Origin: Blasia pusilla
Taxonomy: Eukaryota > Marchantiophyta > Marchantiopsida > Blasiales
Assembly: GCA_050084515.1 (NCBI GenBank)
Contig: CM114275.1
Coordinates: 15,872,001 to 15,936,000 of the forward strand
Length of the DNA: 64,000 bases
Reading direction: 5' to 3'
This document shows positions 52,401 to 63,496 of this stretch, piece after piece. Within the stretch, counting starts at the first letter, position 1. Every line of letters begins with the position of its first letter. Under the pieces are notes generated by a model. It was given only the letters and a program-made list of their open reading frames with translations, searched no databases and was not told the DNA's origin. A program made the position numbers and the translations under genes.

Positions 52401-54150
52401 CCGATCCCGCTCCCTAGCACTCACTGTGCTCGCTATGACACCAGTGGGCAAGAACTCCACAACCTCCACGTCGTCATGGATATCACGACCACCTATCGCC
52501 TCCTCACTGACCTCCGGATCCAAAAACTCATCATCCAACCCCACCATTGGAGTCATCACCTGTGGCTGACCTACCATAGTCAACCAACAAAGATAGGCAG
52601 ATGCATGCCAAACGGGCACCATCTCCTCATCACTCTCTCCGTGCCATCGAGCTCCTATGTCATCTCTCTGACTCGGATATGGGTTACGACTCAACCCATC
52701 CGCATCCTGGTTCAGCCGACTTGGCCTATGAACCACCTCAAACTCATACTCCTGTAGTAATAGAGCCCACTTGGCAAGCTTTCCCGTAAGCTTGTCGGAC
52801 TCTATCAACTACCTCAACAGCTAATGATCAATGATAAGTGTGAAAGGGTTGCCGAATAAATAGCACTTGAAATGTGCCACGGCCCACACTACAGCCAAGC
52901 ACTCTCCCTCGTAAGAGTTGTACTTTGCCTTTGCAATGTTTTTTGATCGGCTGGCGTAAGCCACAACGAACTCCCTCTCCTCATCATCCCTCTGAGTAAG
53001 CACTGCTCCTAGACCCAACATGCTCCTATCCGTATGTAACTGGAATGGGCGACCCCTAACCAATCTCTGTAAAATGGGTGAGGACGTCAACCTATCCTTG
53101 AGCTCCTGAAATGCTCACTCCTGATCATCTCCCCACAACCAAACTTGATCAAGTCTCGTCAACGAGGTCAAAGAATTTGCAATCGCACTAAAACCCTTGA
53201 CATATAGTCGATAGAAGTTTGCCTGTCCAAGAAACGCTCGGACTCGACTCACATGTGTAGGGCGTGGAATGTGCGCAATAGCCTCCATCTTCGTCTGCTG
53301 AACGCCTAACCCACTCAGGTATATGGTGTGTCCCAAGAACTCAATCTGCTCCTGAAAGAATTTGCACTTGCATGGATGTAACTTCAGTCCATGTAACTGC
53401 AATCGCCAAAACACCTCCTCTAGGTGTCGCTCATGCTCCTCAACTGTGGAACTGAAGATAAGAATATCATCTATGTAACATGGTACAAAATCCAAGCCAG
53501 CCAGAATCCTATCCATGACTCTCTGAAACTCCGAAGGCAGGTTCTTCAATCCAAATGGTAAGAACCGCCACTGATACAAGCAATCTCTCCCGAATCGATC
53601 TATCCCCTAGAATGTTGTCTTCTCCGTGTCCTCCAACCTTATAGGAAGCTGATGGTAGCTAGCACGGAGATCTAAAGTACTGAAGATCTTTGCATGCCCT
53701 ACCGCATCAAAGATCTCCTCAGGAGTAGGCATGGCGAACCAATCTCACCTCGTCTATGTGTTGATAGGACGGTAATCTCCACACATCCGTCTATCCGTCC
53801 AATTGCCATACATATCCTTCTTCGCCGGCATGACTGTGGCAGATGTATACTCCCCATGCGATAACTCCACAAGTTGTGCCTCCAACAAGTCCTAAATCCT
53901 GCTCTGAATCAAGGCTCGCTCCATATCAGAATACCTGTAGGATCAACGAAAGATCGGCGTATCACTTGTCAACTCAATTCGTATTGCAGGACCCTTCACC
54001 GTAACGAAGTCTCTCATATTGAAGGCAAAAAAACTGACATGCCCTCGCAGAAACCTATGTACTCGCCGTCGCTCTCCTCCTATCAACTTGAAACCTATCA
54101 CAGGCTCCCAAGTCTCCATCGTGACCTCACTCAGAGAGGACGCAACCTCC
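52400..54150 (-). pseudogene. Gypsy RT and RNase H, copy 2
   Basis: The frame reads VMPAKKDMYGNWTDRRMCGD, IFSTLDLRASYHQLPI, WRFLPFGLKNLPSEFQRVMD, CYIDDILIF and LGHTIYLSGLGVQ for RT. RNase H follows (FQLHTDRSMLGLGAVLTQ, YEGECLAVVWAVAHFKCYLF). The frame is open apart from single stops, including TGG to TAG and CAG to TAG changes seen against copy 3. Confidence 0.85.
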
Positions 54151-54155
54151 GGATT

Positions 54156-54164
54156 TAGTTGCTA
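54156..54164 (-). promoter_or_regulatory. UAG CAA CUA readthrough-type stop, copy 2
   Basis: On the minus strand the codons are TAG CAA CTA, in the same frame as the methyltransferase C-terminus upstream and the RT downstream (METWEP follows). It matches UAG CAR YYA and occupies the same place as in copies 1 and 3. Confidence 0.75.
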
Positions 54165-54169
54165 TGTAG

Positions 54170-55420
54170 CAACCCTAGCCACCTCCACAACAACCACTCC
54201 ACTCTGACCTCCTACACCATGCTCCTCATCCAAAAAATGAACATGTGCTACTCTGACCGCCTTCGGACTCTCTGCTCGAACGACGTCCCAAGAAGTCCAT
54301 GGGTGCCTATCTCTCCTCGTCCCGCCCCCAACCAATGCCTGTACAGACCCTGTAGGCAATTGTCCAACTCGTGGACGTGACGACATGGATGACACTCTCA
54401 TCCGTCTCTGCTCAGCCATACCTAGGCTGACTATCCATGTGAGACAGTTGAGGTCCATCGCCTGACCCAACACCTGTCTCTGGGATGCCTCAACCATCCC
54501 AGGCACCGCCGTAGTACTTGTAGCGAACCCCATGGCGCACTGGTGGTCATTGGCTGTAGGCTCTTCCAATGCTCGGGTCACCTCATCCCAAATCATGCAT
54601 GGCCTTCCCTGATGAAGGCATGGCATGATGGGAAGCTCACCAAGGTAGGTAAGGCTACCCTCAACTCCCCCACCCTATTGGCCATCGCCAACGGTGGTCT
54701 ATCATCCCGCGTCACCACTTGAGATCGACGCCCTGAGCCCAAAATAGCATCCACTGTGAAATGTGGTGCTCTCTGGACTCCATCGTATGCTTGACTCAGT
54801 ACCTCGGATGGTATTAGGTTCGTCCACCATAGTCATGGACGATGGGCACGTGATCCAACTCTTGCTGCATTTAGCAACACAGCAGGTCCCAACCAGGACC
54901 TCACCTGATGCACACTCGTCATCACACGTGCACGAGTGTCTTCCAACAATGGCACGTTCTCCAAAATGTACGCTGGAGAACATGTCTGACTCTCCTGCAA
55001 ATGTCGTACTACTCGCAGCATTTCCCAAAACATCCCTGATCTCGGATCTTGCAATCCAAATCCTCGGCCAGCTGATGAATGACCGTGACATGGCCATCCA
55101 GCAATCACCAAATGAATGGTGCCAACTCTATCCAGATCCTGCGCCCCCACCAAAGAGATGTCAGCAGGAAGTGTATGTTGATATCCGCGTAGTGCAGAAA
55201 CCGGAAATAACTCAGAATACCGCTGGACCAGTCTCGCCACGTGAAGTAATGATACTAGCCGCGCGGTCTCATCTCTCTCCACATGCCCATCTGCAATATT
55301 GCAGCCAATCCGATGCTAATCCCTCCGAAGAGATCTAACACCCTAACACCCTCCTCTGGACACTGCCACACAACGGGTGTGGTATCCAGTGGAGTCAACG
55401 TCTCCACTCTAGGAGCCCGA
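54170..55420 (-). pseudogene. Retrotransposon DNMT3-like cytosine methyltransferase, copy 2
   Basis: Motif I VLDLFGGISIGLAA is at about 55340-55300, followed by a frameshift. Then come ERDETA, the catalytic loop AGWPCHGHSS (Cys codon 55090-55088), FWEMLRVVRHL, YILENVP (about 54972-54955), SRAHRP with a stop before LWWTN, and the C-terminal block MGFATS...ASQRQVLGQAMDLNCL. The PC and ENV motifs are intact. The domain sits between protease and RT, as in copies 1 and 3. Confidence 0.85.
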
Positions 55421-57014
55421 TCGCCACCTGACTCTCGCTGCTCCGGGATAAAGGAATGACTCCACGCCTGCCTCACGAGGTCGTCGGCACTCCTCTGTAG
55501 CTCTCGAGTCGTATCCCACAATGGTGAAGAGTTCTTGCCAACATGGGAAGAGACACATGCCATGGCCTATCTCTCCGTGGGACTATCTGCTACTGGGACA
55601 TCCTCCGCATGTGCGTTCCCCTCCAACAACTCTCCTGGCCAGGTATCACTACTTGTGAAAGCTGCCAACGTGGTCACAGACTCGCCTCGTGATCGACCAC
55701 CTCGTCCCGCAAACTGCACGGGTAACTAACTCATCCACCTGTCACCTGACCGCCACCTTGGCCGATAAGAAACGGTCTCCTCCCATAAGTCAAGGATGAA
55801 TCCTAGGGGATATAACACTGTACTCCCGACCAACCCATCGTACGACTCAGTTGGTGTCCTAATCGCACGTGTGCACACCATAGCACTTTATATCCATCGT
55901 ATGCTTTGGCTGGACTCTGACAACTATCTCCTGTCGAGTCATATACTGCGTGGGTGACACGCCCCCAATGGAGGTCTGTATCTGGAAGAGACAAGGCTCA
56001 ATGTCGACCTTCCGTAACCCCAACGCTAAACACGCCACCTTCCCTAACATCAAGGGTTGCGCTCCCGAATCAAGTAGGACACGCTGCGGGTGGTATACTG
56101 TCCTTGTCGGACTAACAAAGCGAAATACTCCAGCTCAGTTATCCAGTAACACTCTCTAGGTGTCACCACTGCTCGTTCTATGGCCGGTCAAGCTGGTATA
56201 TCTACCAACTTCTCCGCCGCGGCATGCCATGACTTTGTGGGGAACGTCCTGAGCACCGGCTCTGAGGACACGTCCACCACCTCCTCAACTACCTCTGAAC
56301 AAGAAGCAGTCACCTCTCCACGCTCACCTAACGTGGCGGCCAGCCAGAACACCTCAGTTGGTCCAACTCCCACCGTCGCCAACTCTACGATGGAAAATAG
56401 TGGAGTCTGACTCACTCTGGTGGCCACCTCCAACACTATGGTCGACACTGACTCCACTCGAGCCGTAAAGGAGTTGTCACTCCAACTCCTCATGACGTTG
56501 ACGTAGGTGTCTGAGCTGTAGGCACCGCTGGTTGTCAAGGCACCATCGATGGTGTGTGTAGTGCCTCTGACAATGTGAATGACTGTGGAACCCTGGCCTC
56601 GCGTCCATCGGTCTCCTCCGGTGGGTCAATCTCAACTCCACCTCTCGATGGCTTGGTGCCTCTCGTAGCACCCCGAGTCACCACTGCATCCACCTCAACC
56701 TGAGCTACACTACACATAAATGCCATACTGATGAGATCCTCACCCAGTTCAGGGTAAGAGATAGAAGCTGGAGCCACACTAGCTGCTCACGGCTTCGTGC
56801 CTTCCCTGAGCTGCATCATCGTCATGGCAGCAATCCTCTGCTCTAACTGATTGATGCGTGAGAGAAGTGTCAACTGTGGTGCTCCCGCTCTATCTCCTCT
56901 GACTGGTGGTGGTCCTCTACCACCACGTCCAAGAAGGACTCCCCGACCTCCTCCAAGACGATCGCCCCTAGGCCCTCGACCTACCTCTGGACGTGCCTCT
57001 CGACGAAGGTCATA

Positions 57015-57056
57015 ACATCTATCCCTAGTGTGACAATATCTTTAACAATACTCACA
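57015..57056 (-). pseudogene. Gag CCHC zinc knuckle, gypsy copy 2
   Basis: The codons read CEYC, stop, RYCHTRDRC, a CX2CX4HX4C knuckle with TAA at the position that is CAG in copy 1. It follows the gag domain in the same frame. Confidence 0.8.
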
Positions 57057-58104
57057 CTGGTACTGTGGTGGGGCCATCCTCTGGGGCTCCAAAGCAATCC
57101 GAGGCGCTCGTGGTCCTCTTCCATGTTGTGTGCAGTCTCTCTGCCTATGGGCCCCTCCACATGTCCAACAAGACAACATCGATCCCTACTGGGCAACATA
57201 TGTAGGTACGGGTCGTTGCCTCTTAGGCTACTAGTACCCGCCCTGCTCTCTGGGCACACAAGCCTACTCCCGTGGTAGTGGTGCTCGCTGTGGCACGTGT
57301 GGGGTCACCGTCACTCGTGGACCCGTCAACTCTTGAGAAAATCCAGCGGTCACTACCTGCTCCTCACTCATGTTGAGCTCAATATGCTCAGAAAACTCAA
57401 AGACCACCTTCAATGTGGGCTTCGTTGTGTGAATCAGCACCGCATCTCGGACTCTCCTCCGTAGTTCTCAATCTTGAACCCCATACGAATATTGGACTGA
57501 TGGCGCCTCAGCCACTCCATACGTAGCAATGATCAGCCTCCTCATACGTGTGAAGGCCTCTCTCAGACTCTCACCCGATTGTTGCTGAAAATCTTGTAGA
57601 CTCTTCAGCTTGTCGGTGCATACGCCCTGGTAGCTCTTCCCCAATTGTCAGAAGAACTCCAATGTGGGGCTGAAGCTGGGTGGCCCTCTACCACCAGAGG
57701 TCTCTACCACATCGCCTATCTCACTACCCTCCTCTCCATCTAGTCTTCGGGCTAATGGTGTGGATCTCTCTCCTCTCACAATCCCATCATATGCCTCGCG
57801 ACCACTAGTGGACACATACCCTGGAGCTCGATACATCCTCCAGGCATCGATCTCTACTGTATATAGTGATCAAAGTTCCATGTAGTCATCCATCGGAGGA
57901 CCCTCCAAGTGCTGGAACAACCCCTTCCATGCCATGAAAGGGTTGAACCATATCGGGGTCCGTATCTCTTGGAAGTTGTACCACGTGTCAAACTCCTAGA
58001 TAAAATCATCTTAGTTGATGGTGCTCACTGCACCCAAGAAACGACGCATTCCCCGATGGCCCATGTCGTCCATCTCCTGCCAACCCTCCATGTCAGGGGT
58101 AGTA

Positions 58105-58120
58105 TTGAGTACCAGTGCTA
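58105..58120. other. Head-to-head junction of two gypsy copies
   Basis: To the left, minus-strand sequence reads gag (TTPDMEGWQEMDD). To the right, plus-strand sequence reads the spacer before protease (WQAAAAKMDALLARPAI), matching SWQVAAAMMAKMPARPAI of copy 1. No LTR or spacer lies between. Copy 2 has lost its 5' end, and copy 3 its 5' LTR and gag. Confidence 0.75.
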
Positions 58121-58254
58121 CTTGGCAGGCAGCAGCGGCGAAGATGGATGCATTACTAGCCCGGCCAGCCATTGATCGTGAGAGGCTTACACCTTGTGTA
58201 TGTATGTTGGACAACCGCAGTAGGATATTCCGATTGGTGAGTCCTACATGACAG

Positions 58255-58440
58255 GTGTATAGACCAGATAGAGTCTTGTTAGACTCTGGTGCCCAACCTT
58301 TGATGTTGGGAAAGGCGGCATGTATTGGTTTGGGTATTCGGAGGTCAGAGCTTGAGCCTTGCCCAATCGAGATTCAAACATCACTTAGAGGAGCCAATGA
58401 TAGGTCTCAGTTCATGACATGGGAGAATTTTTCTGTATAG
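58255..58440 (+). pseudogene. Retroviral-type aspartic protease, gypsy copy 3
   Basis: The frame reads RVLLDSGAQPLMLGKAACI with the catalytic Asp codon at 58282-58284, then LEPCPIEIQTSLRGA. The DSGA active site matches copy 2, while copy 1 has DLGA. The enzyme would work as a dimer to cut the polyprotein. Stops at 58249-58251 and 58438-58440 bracket it. Confidence 0.8.
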
Positions 58441-58866
58441 TTGAGACCAAATCATGCGACTGATAGCTCCCCGTTGGGAGTACCTGCAGTGGTCACATCG
58501 GCCGAGTCGTATGATGTACTAGTTGAAGGAGCAGTATTGTACCCGATGGGTTTTCAGATGGACTACTAGACTGAGACAGCGTCTTATAGACCTGGTTGGC
58601 AGTCCGGGGATGGGCCTATGAGCCAGGTTCTTGTGAGATTTATTTATGGGGCTCGACTAGGAGGGTCTTCCCCAATAGTGTTAGCATCTGTGGCTGGTTT
58701 TAGTGGAGTAGTCACTTGGCCATGAGACTTTTTGGAGTGTAATCTTTCTGCTATGGATGCTCTTGTGCATGAGGAGGTCCCTAGTTTTGCAGCAGTGGCA
58801 TCCTCATCGTTGGATGTGCCACTTTGGAGTTCAGGCGGTGCACTACGGTAGGAGGCTGATCGTCTA

Positions 58867-60195
58867 GTGCAGGAGGCTTGGTGTGAGGTTGTTATACCTC
58901 ACGAGGAAGAGGAGGCCCCACGGCGGACTCCTACTTCTGGTCCAGTTGGGTTATCCCCTTTGGATACTACACCCATTGTATGGCAGTATCCGCCGCAGGG
59001 CATTTGTGTGTTAGATCTCTTTGGTGGGATTAGCATTGGTTTGGCTGCAGTGTTGCAGGCCGGTATTCTTGTGCGGAGATACATGTATGTGGAGCAAGAT
59101 GAGACAAGCAAGAGAGTCTCATCCCGACATATTGCTCAGTTGATGCCGAGATATCTTGAGTTGTTGCCGCCATCAGCTATTCGTGGGTACCTGCGTGCTT
59201 TGCCATCACACATTGCATTGTTGGGGGCGCAAGACCTTGAGAGGGTTGGTCCTATGGATTTGGTGATTTCTGGATGGCCATGTCAGGGTCATACACGTGT
59301 TGTTCGTGGTGAGGGATTACACAACCCTAAGTCTCAATTGTTTTGGGAGATGTTATGGGTATTACGACATCTTCAGGTTCATCAGGCACGTGCTCCAGCT
59401 TACATTCTGGAGAATGTTCCATTGTTGGGTGACACTCGGACCTAGATGATGGCGAGTGTTCATGAGGTGCGGTCTTGGATTGGACCAGCGGTGTTGTTGG
59501 ATGCAGCGCGAGTTGGCTCGCGTGCACATCGTCCACGCTTGTGGTGGACAAACTTGTTGCCTAGGGAGGTTCTACGTCGAGCATATGATGCAGTGCAGCG
59601 AGATCCTTGCCTTACAGTGGATAGTATCTTGGATACAAGGCGACTTTCTCAAGTGGTGAGGGTTATTGATCAGTCACCCATGGCAGTGGTGAACCGTGTG
59701 GGCCAGCCTAGGATGGCACTACCCACATTTGTGAGTTTTCCCTCGTCTCATGCCTACAGGGAAGGTGGTCCCGGGCTTGTATGGGATTCTCATGTGCGAC
59801 AGTTGGTGGAGCCTAACGCTGATGAGAGAGAGCGTGCGATGGGATTTGCTACTAGTGTGACACCGGTAACTTCCATTTCTGAGGCTTCACGACGTCATGT
59901 GTTGGGTCAGGCCATGGACCTGAATTGTTTGACCTGGATTTTGAGTCTTGGTATGGCCGAGCAACGTCGACTTCGAACTATGTCTATGGATCTTCCACTC
60001 CTTGTGATGAGGTCGATGGCTACCGGGACGGTAGAGACATCGGCTGGGGGCGAGGAGAATAGTATTTTGCATCCTTGGAGTAAATGGGATGTAATGGCTG
60101 GGCATGTGGAGTTGGTTGCTCATGCTGGTGGAGGAGTTATTTGCTCAGATGATGGTGTAGCTAAGGGTGTACCATCTTGTGAGGGGGTTGCATAG
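58867..60195 (+). pseudogene. Retrotransposon DNMT3-like cytosine-5 methyltransferase, copy 3
   Basis: After an acidic linker the domain runs from LDTTPIVWQYP (58957). Motif I is VLDLFGGISIGLAAV (Asp 59014-59016). Motif IV is SGWPCQGHT (catalytic Cys 59281-59283). The next blocks are LFWEMLWVLRHLQ, motif VI YILENVP (Glu 59410-59412), a TAG at 59443-59445, SRAHRPRLWWTNLLP (motif VIII region), and motif X ASRRHVLGQAMDLNCLTW. The family transfers a methyl group from AdoMet to C5 of cytosine in DNA. Linear motif order and the RxRLWWTN and ERxxGF...RxxLG blocks favour DNMT3 over DRM (permuted) or DNMT1 (no BAH or CXXC domain seen). It is the last domain before the shared TAG at 60193-60195. One nonsense codon inside makes this copy inactive as read. 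Confidence 0.87.
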
Positions 60196-60201
60196 CAGCC
60201 A
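60193..60201 (+). promoter_or_regulatory. UAG CAG CCA readthrough-type stop, copy 3
   Basis: The frame reads GCA TAG CAG CCA ATG, in the single frame shared by methyltransferase and RT. It matches UAG CAR YYA, the leaky-stop context known from tobamovirus replicase genes, and is shared in position by copies 1 and 2. Alternatively, the ATG at 60202 could restart translation. Confidence 0.75.
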
Positions 60202-61770
60202 ATGGCATCGTCCTCTCCCTCTAGTGAGTCAGTGGAGGAGACTTGGGAGCCATTACTTGGGCCCAAGCTTACAGGAGGTGAGAAACGACGCTTAACACAG
60301 TTCCTACGTGCTTATAGGAGTTGTTTTACCTTTAGCATGAAGGACTTGGGTGCTTTGGTTGGACTCGGTATACGGATTGATTTGGCAAGTGATTCGCCAA
60401 TCTTCCATCGTCCCTACCGATATAGTGATATGGAGAGGGACCTGATTGAGAGTAGGACGTTAGACCTTTTGGAGGATGGATTAGTGGAGTTGTCGCATGG
60501 AGAGTATGCATCATCCACTGTCATGCCTGCTAAAAAGGATGTGCATGGCAACTACACGGATAGGCAGATGTGTGGAGATTACCGTCCTATCAATCGGCAG
60601 ACCAAGGCCGATAGGTATGCCATGCCTACATCTGAGGAGATCTTTGATGTGGTGGGACAGGAAAATATTTTCAGTACTTTGGATCTTCGGGCAGGATACC
60701 ATCAGTTGCCAATTTGAGAGAGTGACAAGGCCAAGACAACATTTTGGGGTGTCAACTCTCATGGCAAGGATTGTTTGTACCAGTGGAAATTCTTACCCTT
60801 TGGGTTGAAGAATGCACCTGCCGAGTTCTAGAGAGTGATGGACAAGATCCTAGCAGGGTTGGATTTTTTTTGGTGTTACATTGATGATATCTTGGTGTTC
60901 AGTAAAACGGTGGAGGAGCATCAGATACATTTGCAGATTGTGTTTGAACGGTTGAAAGCTCATGGTCTACGTTTGCATCCAGGAAAGTGTAAGTTCTTCC
61001 ATGAGGATGTTGAGTATTTGGGTCATGTGATCTATCCAGGTGGTTTGGGAGTTCAGCAAGCAAAGGTGGAAGCTATTGCACTTATTCCTCGTCGGGTAGA
61101 TGTGAGTAGAGTTCGGGCATTCATGGGATTGGGGAACTACTATTGGAGATATGTGAAGGGATTTAATGTTATGGCAAAGCCTTTGAACCAATTTCTGAAA
61201 TCAGATTAGGAGTGGCACTAGGGAGATGATCAGGAGAGAACTTTTGTGGAGCTCAAGACCTAGTTGGTGACGGCGCCTATCTTGAGGAGACCTATCAGAG
61301 GGCGCCCATTTTAGTTACACACTGATTGGAATAGGTTGGGACTTGGAGCGGCGTTGACATAACATGATGATGAGCACATGGAGTTTGTGGTGGCCTATGC
61401 AAGTCGTTCGAATAATGCAGCGGAGTCTCGCTATATTTCATATGAGGGAGAGTGCTTGGCAGTAGTGTGGGTTGTGGCACACTTTAGGTGTTACTTGTTT
61501 GGCACACAGTTTACCCTTGTTATTGATCACCAACCACTCAAGTGGTTGATGGAGTCTGACAAGCTTACATGGAAGCTTGCACGGTGGGCTCTTATCTTAC
61601 AGGAGTATGACTTCCAGGTGGTACATAGACCTGGAGTTGCCAACCTTGATGCTGATGGGTTGAGTAGGAACCCATGTACTAGCCAAGAGGATGCAACTGG
61701 GGCTAGATGGCATGACGAGGTTGATGAGGAGGTGGTGCCAAGTTGGCATGCATCTGCCTTTTTATGTTGA
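60202..61770 (+). pseudogene. Gypsy RT and RNase H, copy 3
   Basis: RT motifs are VMPAKKDVHGNYTDRQMCGD, IFSTLDLRAGYHQLPI, WKFLPFGLKNAPAEF, CYIDDILVF (catalytic Asp pair 60883-60888) and LGHVIYPGGLGVQQ. RNase H shows LHTDWNRLGLGAALT, YEGECLAVVWVVAHF and TLVIDHQPLKWLM. About eight nonsense codons interrupt the frame, most at positions that are Gln, Arg or Trp in copy 2. No indel is needed to read it through. Confidence 0.87.
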
Positions 61771-61776
61771 TTAGGG

Positions 61777-62733
61777 ATGGACTCTAGTATGGAGGACCAC
61801 ATGACATCTTACTCTCGTCAGAGGGTAGATGGCCACTCTTCAGATCCTAAGATTGGAGATGGTGGTACGGATCAGCGTGATATTCATGATGATTTGTTGG
61901 TGTTGGAGTTCCTACGGACCAGTAGGATGCCAGGCATAGTGAGTGCCAAGGAGCGAGACCATGTTCTTCAACGTGCTAGGAGGTATCGATTGGAGGTAAC
62001 ACATATTCTTCGTGTGTGGGAGGATGGTAGAGTACGAGTGGTGCCGCATTTGGCTCAGAGAGAGCGCATTGTGCGACATGACCATAAGGAGTTGGGACAT
62101 TTTGGGGTAAAGCATACGTATAGCTTACTCCTTGGCCAGTATTGGTGGCGTGGCATGCATACTCAGGTGCAGCAGTTGGTGTCACGTTGTATGGTTTGTG
62201 ACTGGATGAGGGCATCATTCAATACCCCTACACCACAGTTACACCCCTTGCCTATTATGGGGTTGGGTTACCGTTGGAGTGTGGACTTTGTGGGACCGTT
62301 ACCGTTGACTGTATGACATCATCGATATGTATTGGCGATGGTGGAGTAATTCTCCAAGTGGATTGAGTTGGTGGGATTACCAGACAAGGCAAGTGAGGGA
62401 ATGGCGTATGCGTTTCTTGATAGAATGCTTAGTCATTTTGGTGCACTAGCTGAAGTGCTGACCGACCAGGGTACAGAGTTTCAGGGTAAGTTTCAGGTCT
62501 TGTGTGACAAGGCGTTGATTGATCATCGGACCACGTCTGGAGATCATACAGAGGCGGATGGTTTGGCTGAGCGTAAGGTTCAGACGGTGAAGAGGGCATT
62601 GCGCAAGTATGACCTACAGACGGGGCATCTTGGAGACTGGGATATTCAGTTGCCATGGTTAGCCATAGGGTATAGGTTCAGTCGCCAAGCATCCTTGGCT
62701 TCCTTCTCACCTTATTTTCTATTATACAGTTGA
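61777..62733 (+). pseudogene. Gypsy integrase, copy 3
   Basis: The zinc module reads HKELGHFGVKHTYSLL...RCMVCDW. The catalytic core keeps all three acids: VDFVGPLP (Asp 62284-62286), LTDQGTEF (Asp 62464-62466) and ADGLAERKV (Glu 62569-62571). Two stops lie inside (62314-62316, 62347-62349). Confidence 0.85.
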
Positions 62734-62742
62734 GATCCAGAC

Positions 62743-63321
62743 TTGCCAGCAACAATTCGTTGGGAGTCTAGTAAGGTGGTCAACCTTGACGACCCACAGA
62801 TGTGGATGAGAGTGTGTTCTCATCAGGTAGAGCTCTTTCGGAGAGTTATGCCAACAGCCTTTGAGAATCTTTCCATTGCTCAACATAGGGATACGTTCCG
62901 GTATGCAACCATTCAAGGTGGAGGTTATCGACCATTGATTCGTAGGTTCCATGTGGGGGACTATGTCTATTTGCAACAGATTGCACCGACAACGTTGGAT
63001 GTGATGGCAGGACGCACTATTTTACAAGTGTGCGAGGTGTTAGCTTATGGAGTTCTCATGTTGGAGGGTTGCGATGGATTTTTTTAGAAGGACCATGCGC
63101 GTAATTGTGTGCCATGTCATCTTCCAAATTTGGATGGTACTGCTGACCCAAGCTTAGCCATGATACGTGCTAGCTTGAGGTGTATGTTGTGTGGGTTTGC
63201 TGGTAACGCAGCCCGTATGTTGGTGTGTGATCGGTGTTCTAGGGGTTGGCACATGATGTGTTTGACTTCACGTATGGATGTTGTTCCTACTGGAAGGTGT
63301 GTTTGTCCTCGATGTACTTAG
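62743..63321 (+). pseudogene. Integrase C-terminal tail and PHD finger, copy 3
   Basis: The GPY/F-like tail (RRFHVGDYVYLQQIAPTTLD) leads into a PHD finger at 63181-63315 without any break inside it. Metal ligands are CMLC, CDRC, GWHMMC and CPRC in canonical C4HC3 spacing, with VVPTGR before the last pair. Chromoviral gypsy integrases often carry a chromodomain at this place; a PHD finger would instead suggest binding to the histone H3 tail. The frame ends at TAG 63319-63321. Confidence 0.88.
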
Positions 63322-63496
63322 GAGGGGTAGATGACTTGATCTTTGCATGATATGGATTATAGATGTGCGACTAACGATGGGGCAACCTAGCACCCAGCCT
63401 TCTGATTCGTGCACCCACGAAGGTGTATAGCATGTAGTAGATGTATAGGGCTACCTGGGAGTTAGAGGGATATAACCGCCAGTTAGGGGGGCGAGT
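63322..63496 (+). other. 3' untranslated part and polypurine tract of gypsy copy 3
   Basis: No coding sequence. It ends in the purine run AGGGGGGCGAG (63485-63495), the expected primer for plus-strand synthesis; copy 2 has ACTAGGGGAGCGG at the matching place. Confidence 0.65.

Larger units (their letters stand above)
50800..58113 (-). mobile_element. Gypsy copy 2 (methyltransferase/PHD family), head-truncated
   Basis: Reading leftwards: gag (58113-57400), CCHC knuckle (57056-57015), spacer, protease with LLDSGAQP (56086-56063), DNMT3-like enzyme (about 55400-54420), in-frame TAG (54164-54162), RT with YIDD (53478-53467), RNase H (about 53090-52600), integrase (52355-51700), PHD finger (51187-51051), polypurine tract ACTAGGGGAGCGG (50990-50979 region) and part of the 3' LTR (50976-about 50800). 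The LTR part shares CGATGTATGTTGTAT with the LTR of copy 3. The 5' LTR is missing because gag ends at the head-to-head junction with copy 3. Stops and about three frameshifts make it inactive. Confidence 0.88.

Noticed and set aside
58249-63321. A variant genetic code in which stop codons are read as amino acids
   Set aside because: All three stop types occur inside the gypsy frames, sibling copies have sense codons at most of those positions, and the three host genes read through with the standard code and end in TGA, TGA and TAA.
58118-63321. Fungal-type repeat-induced point mutation
   Set aside because: The stop pattern is similar, but the host genes are plant-like, and ordinary deamination of methylated cytosine explains it.
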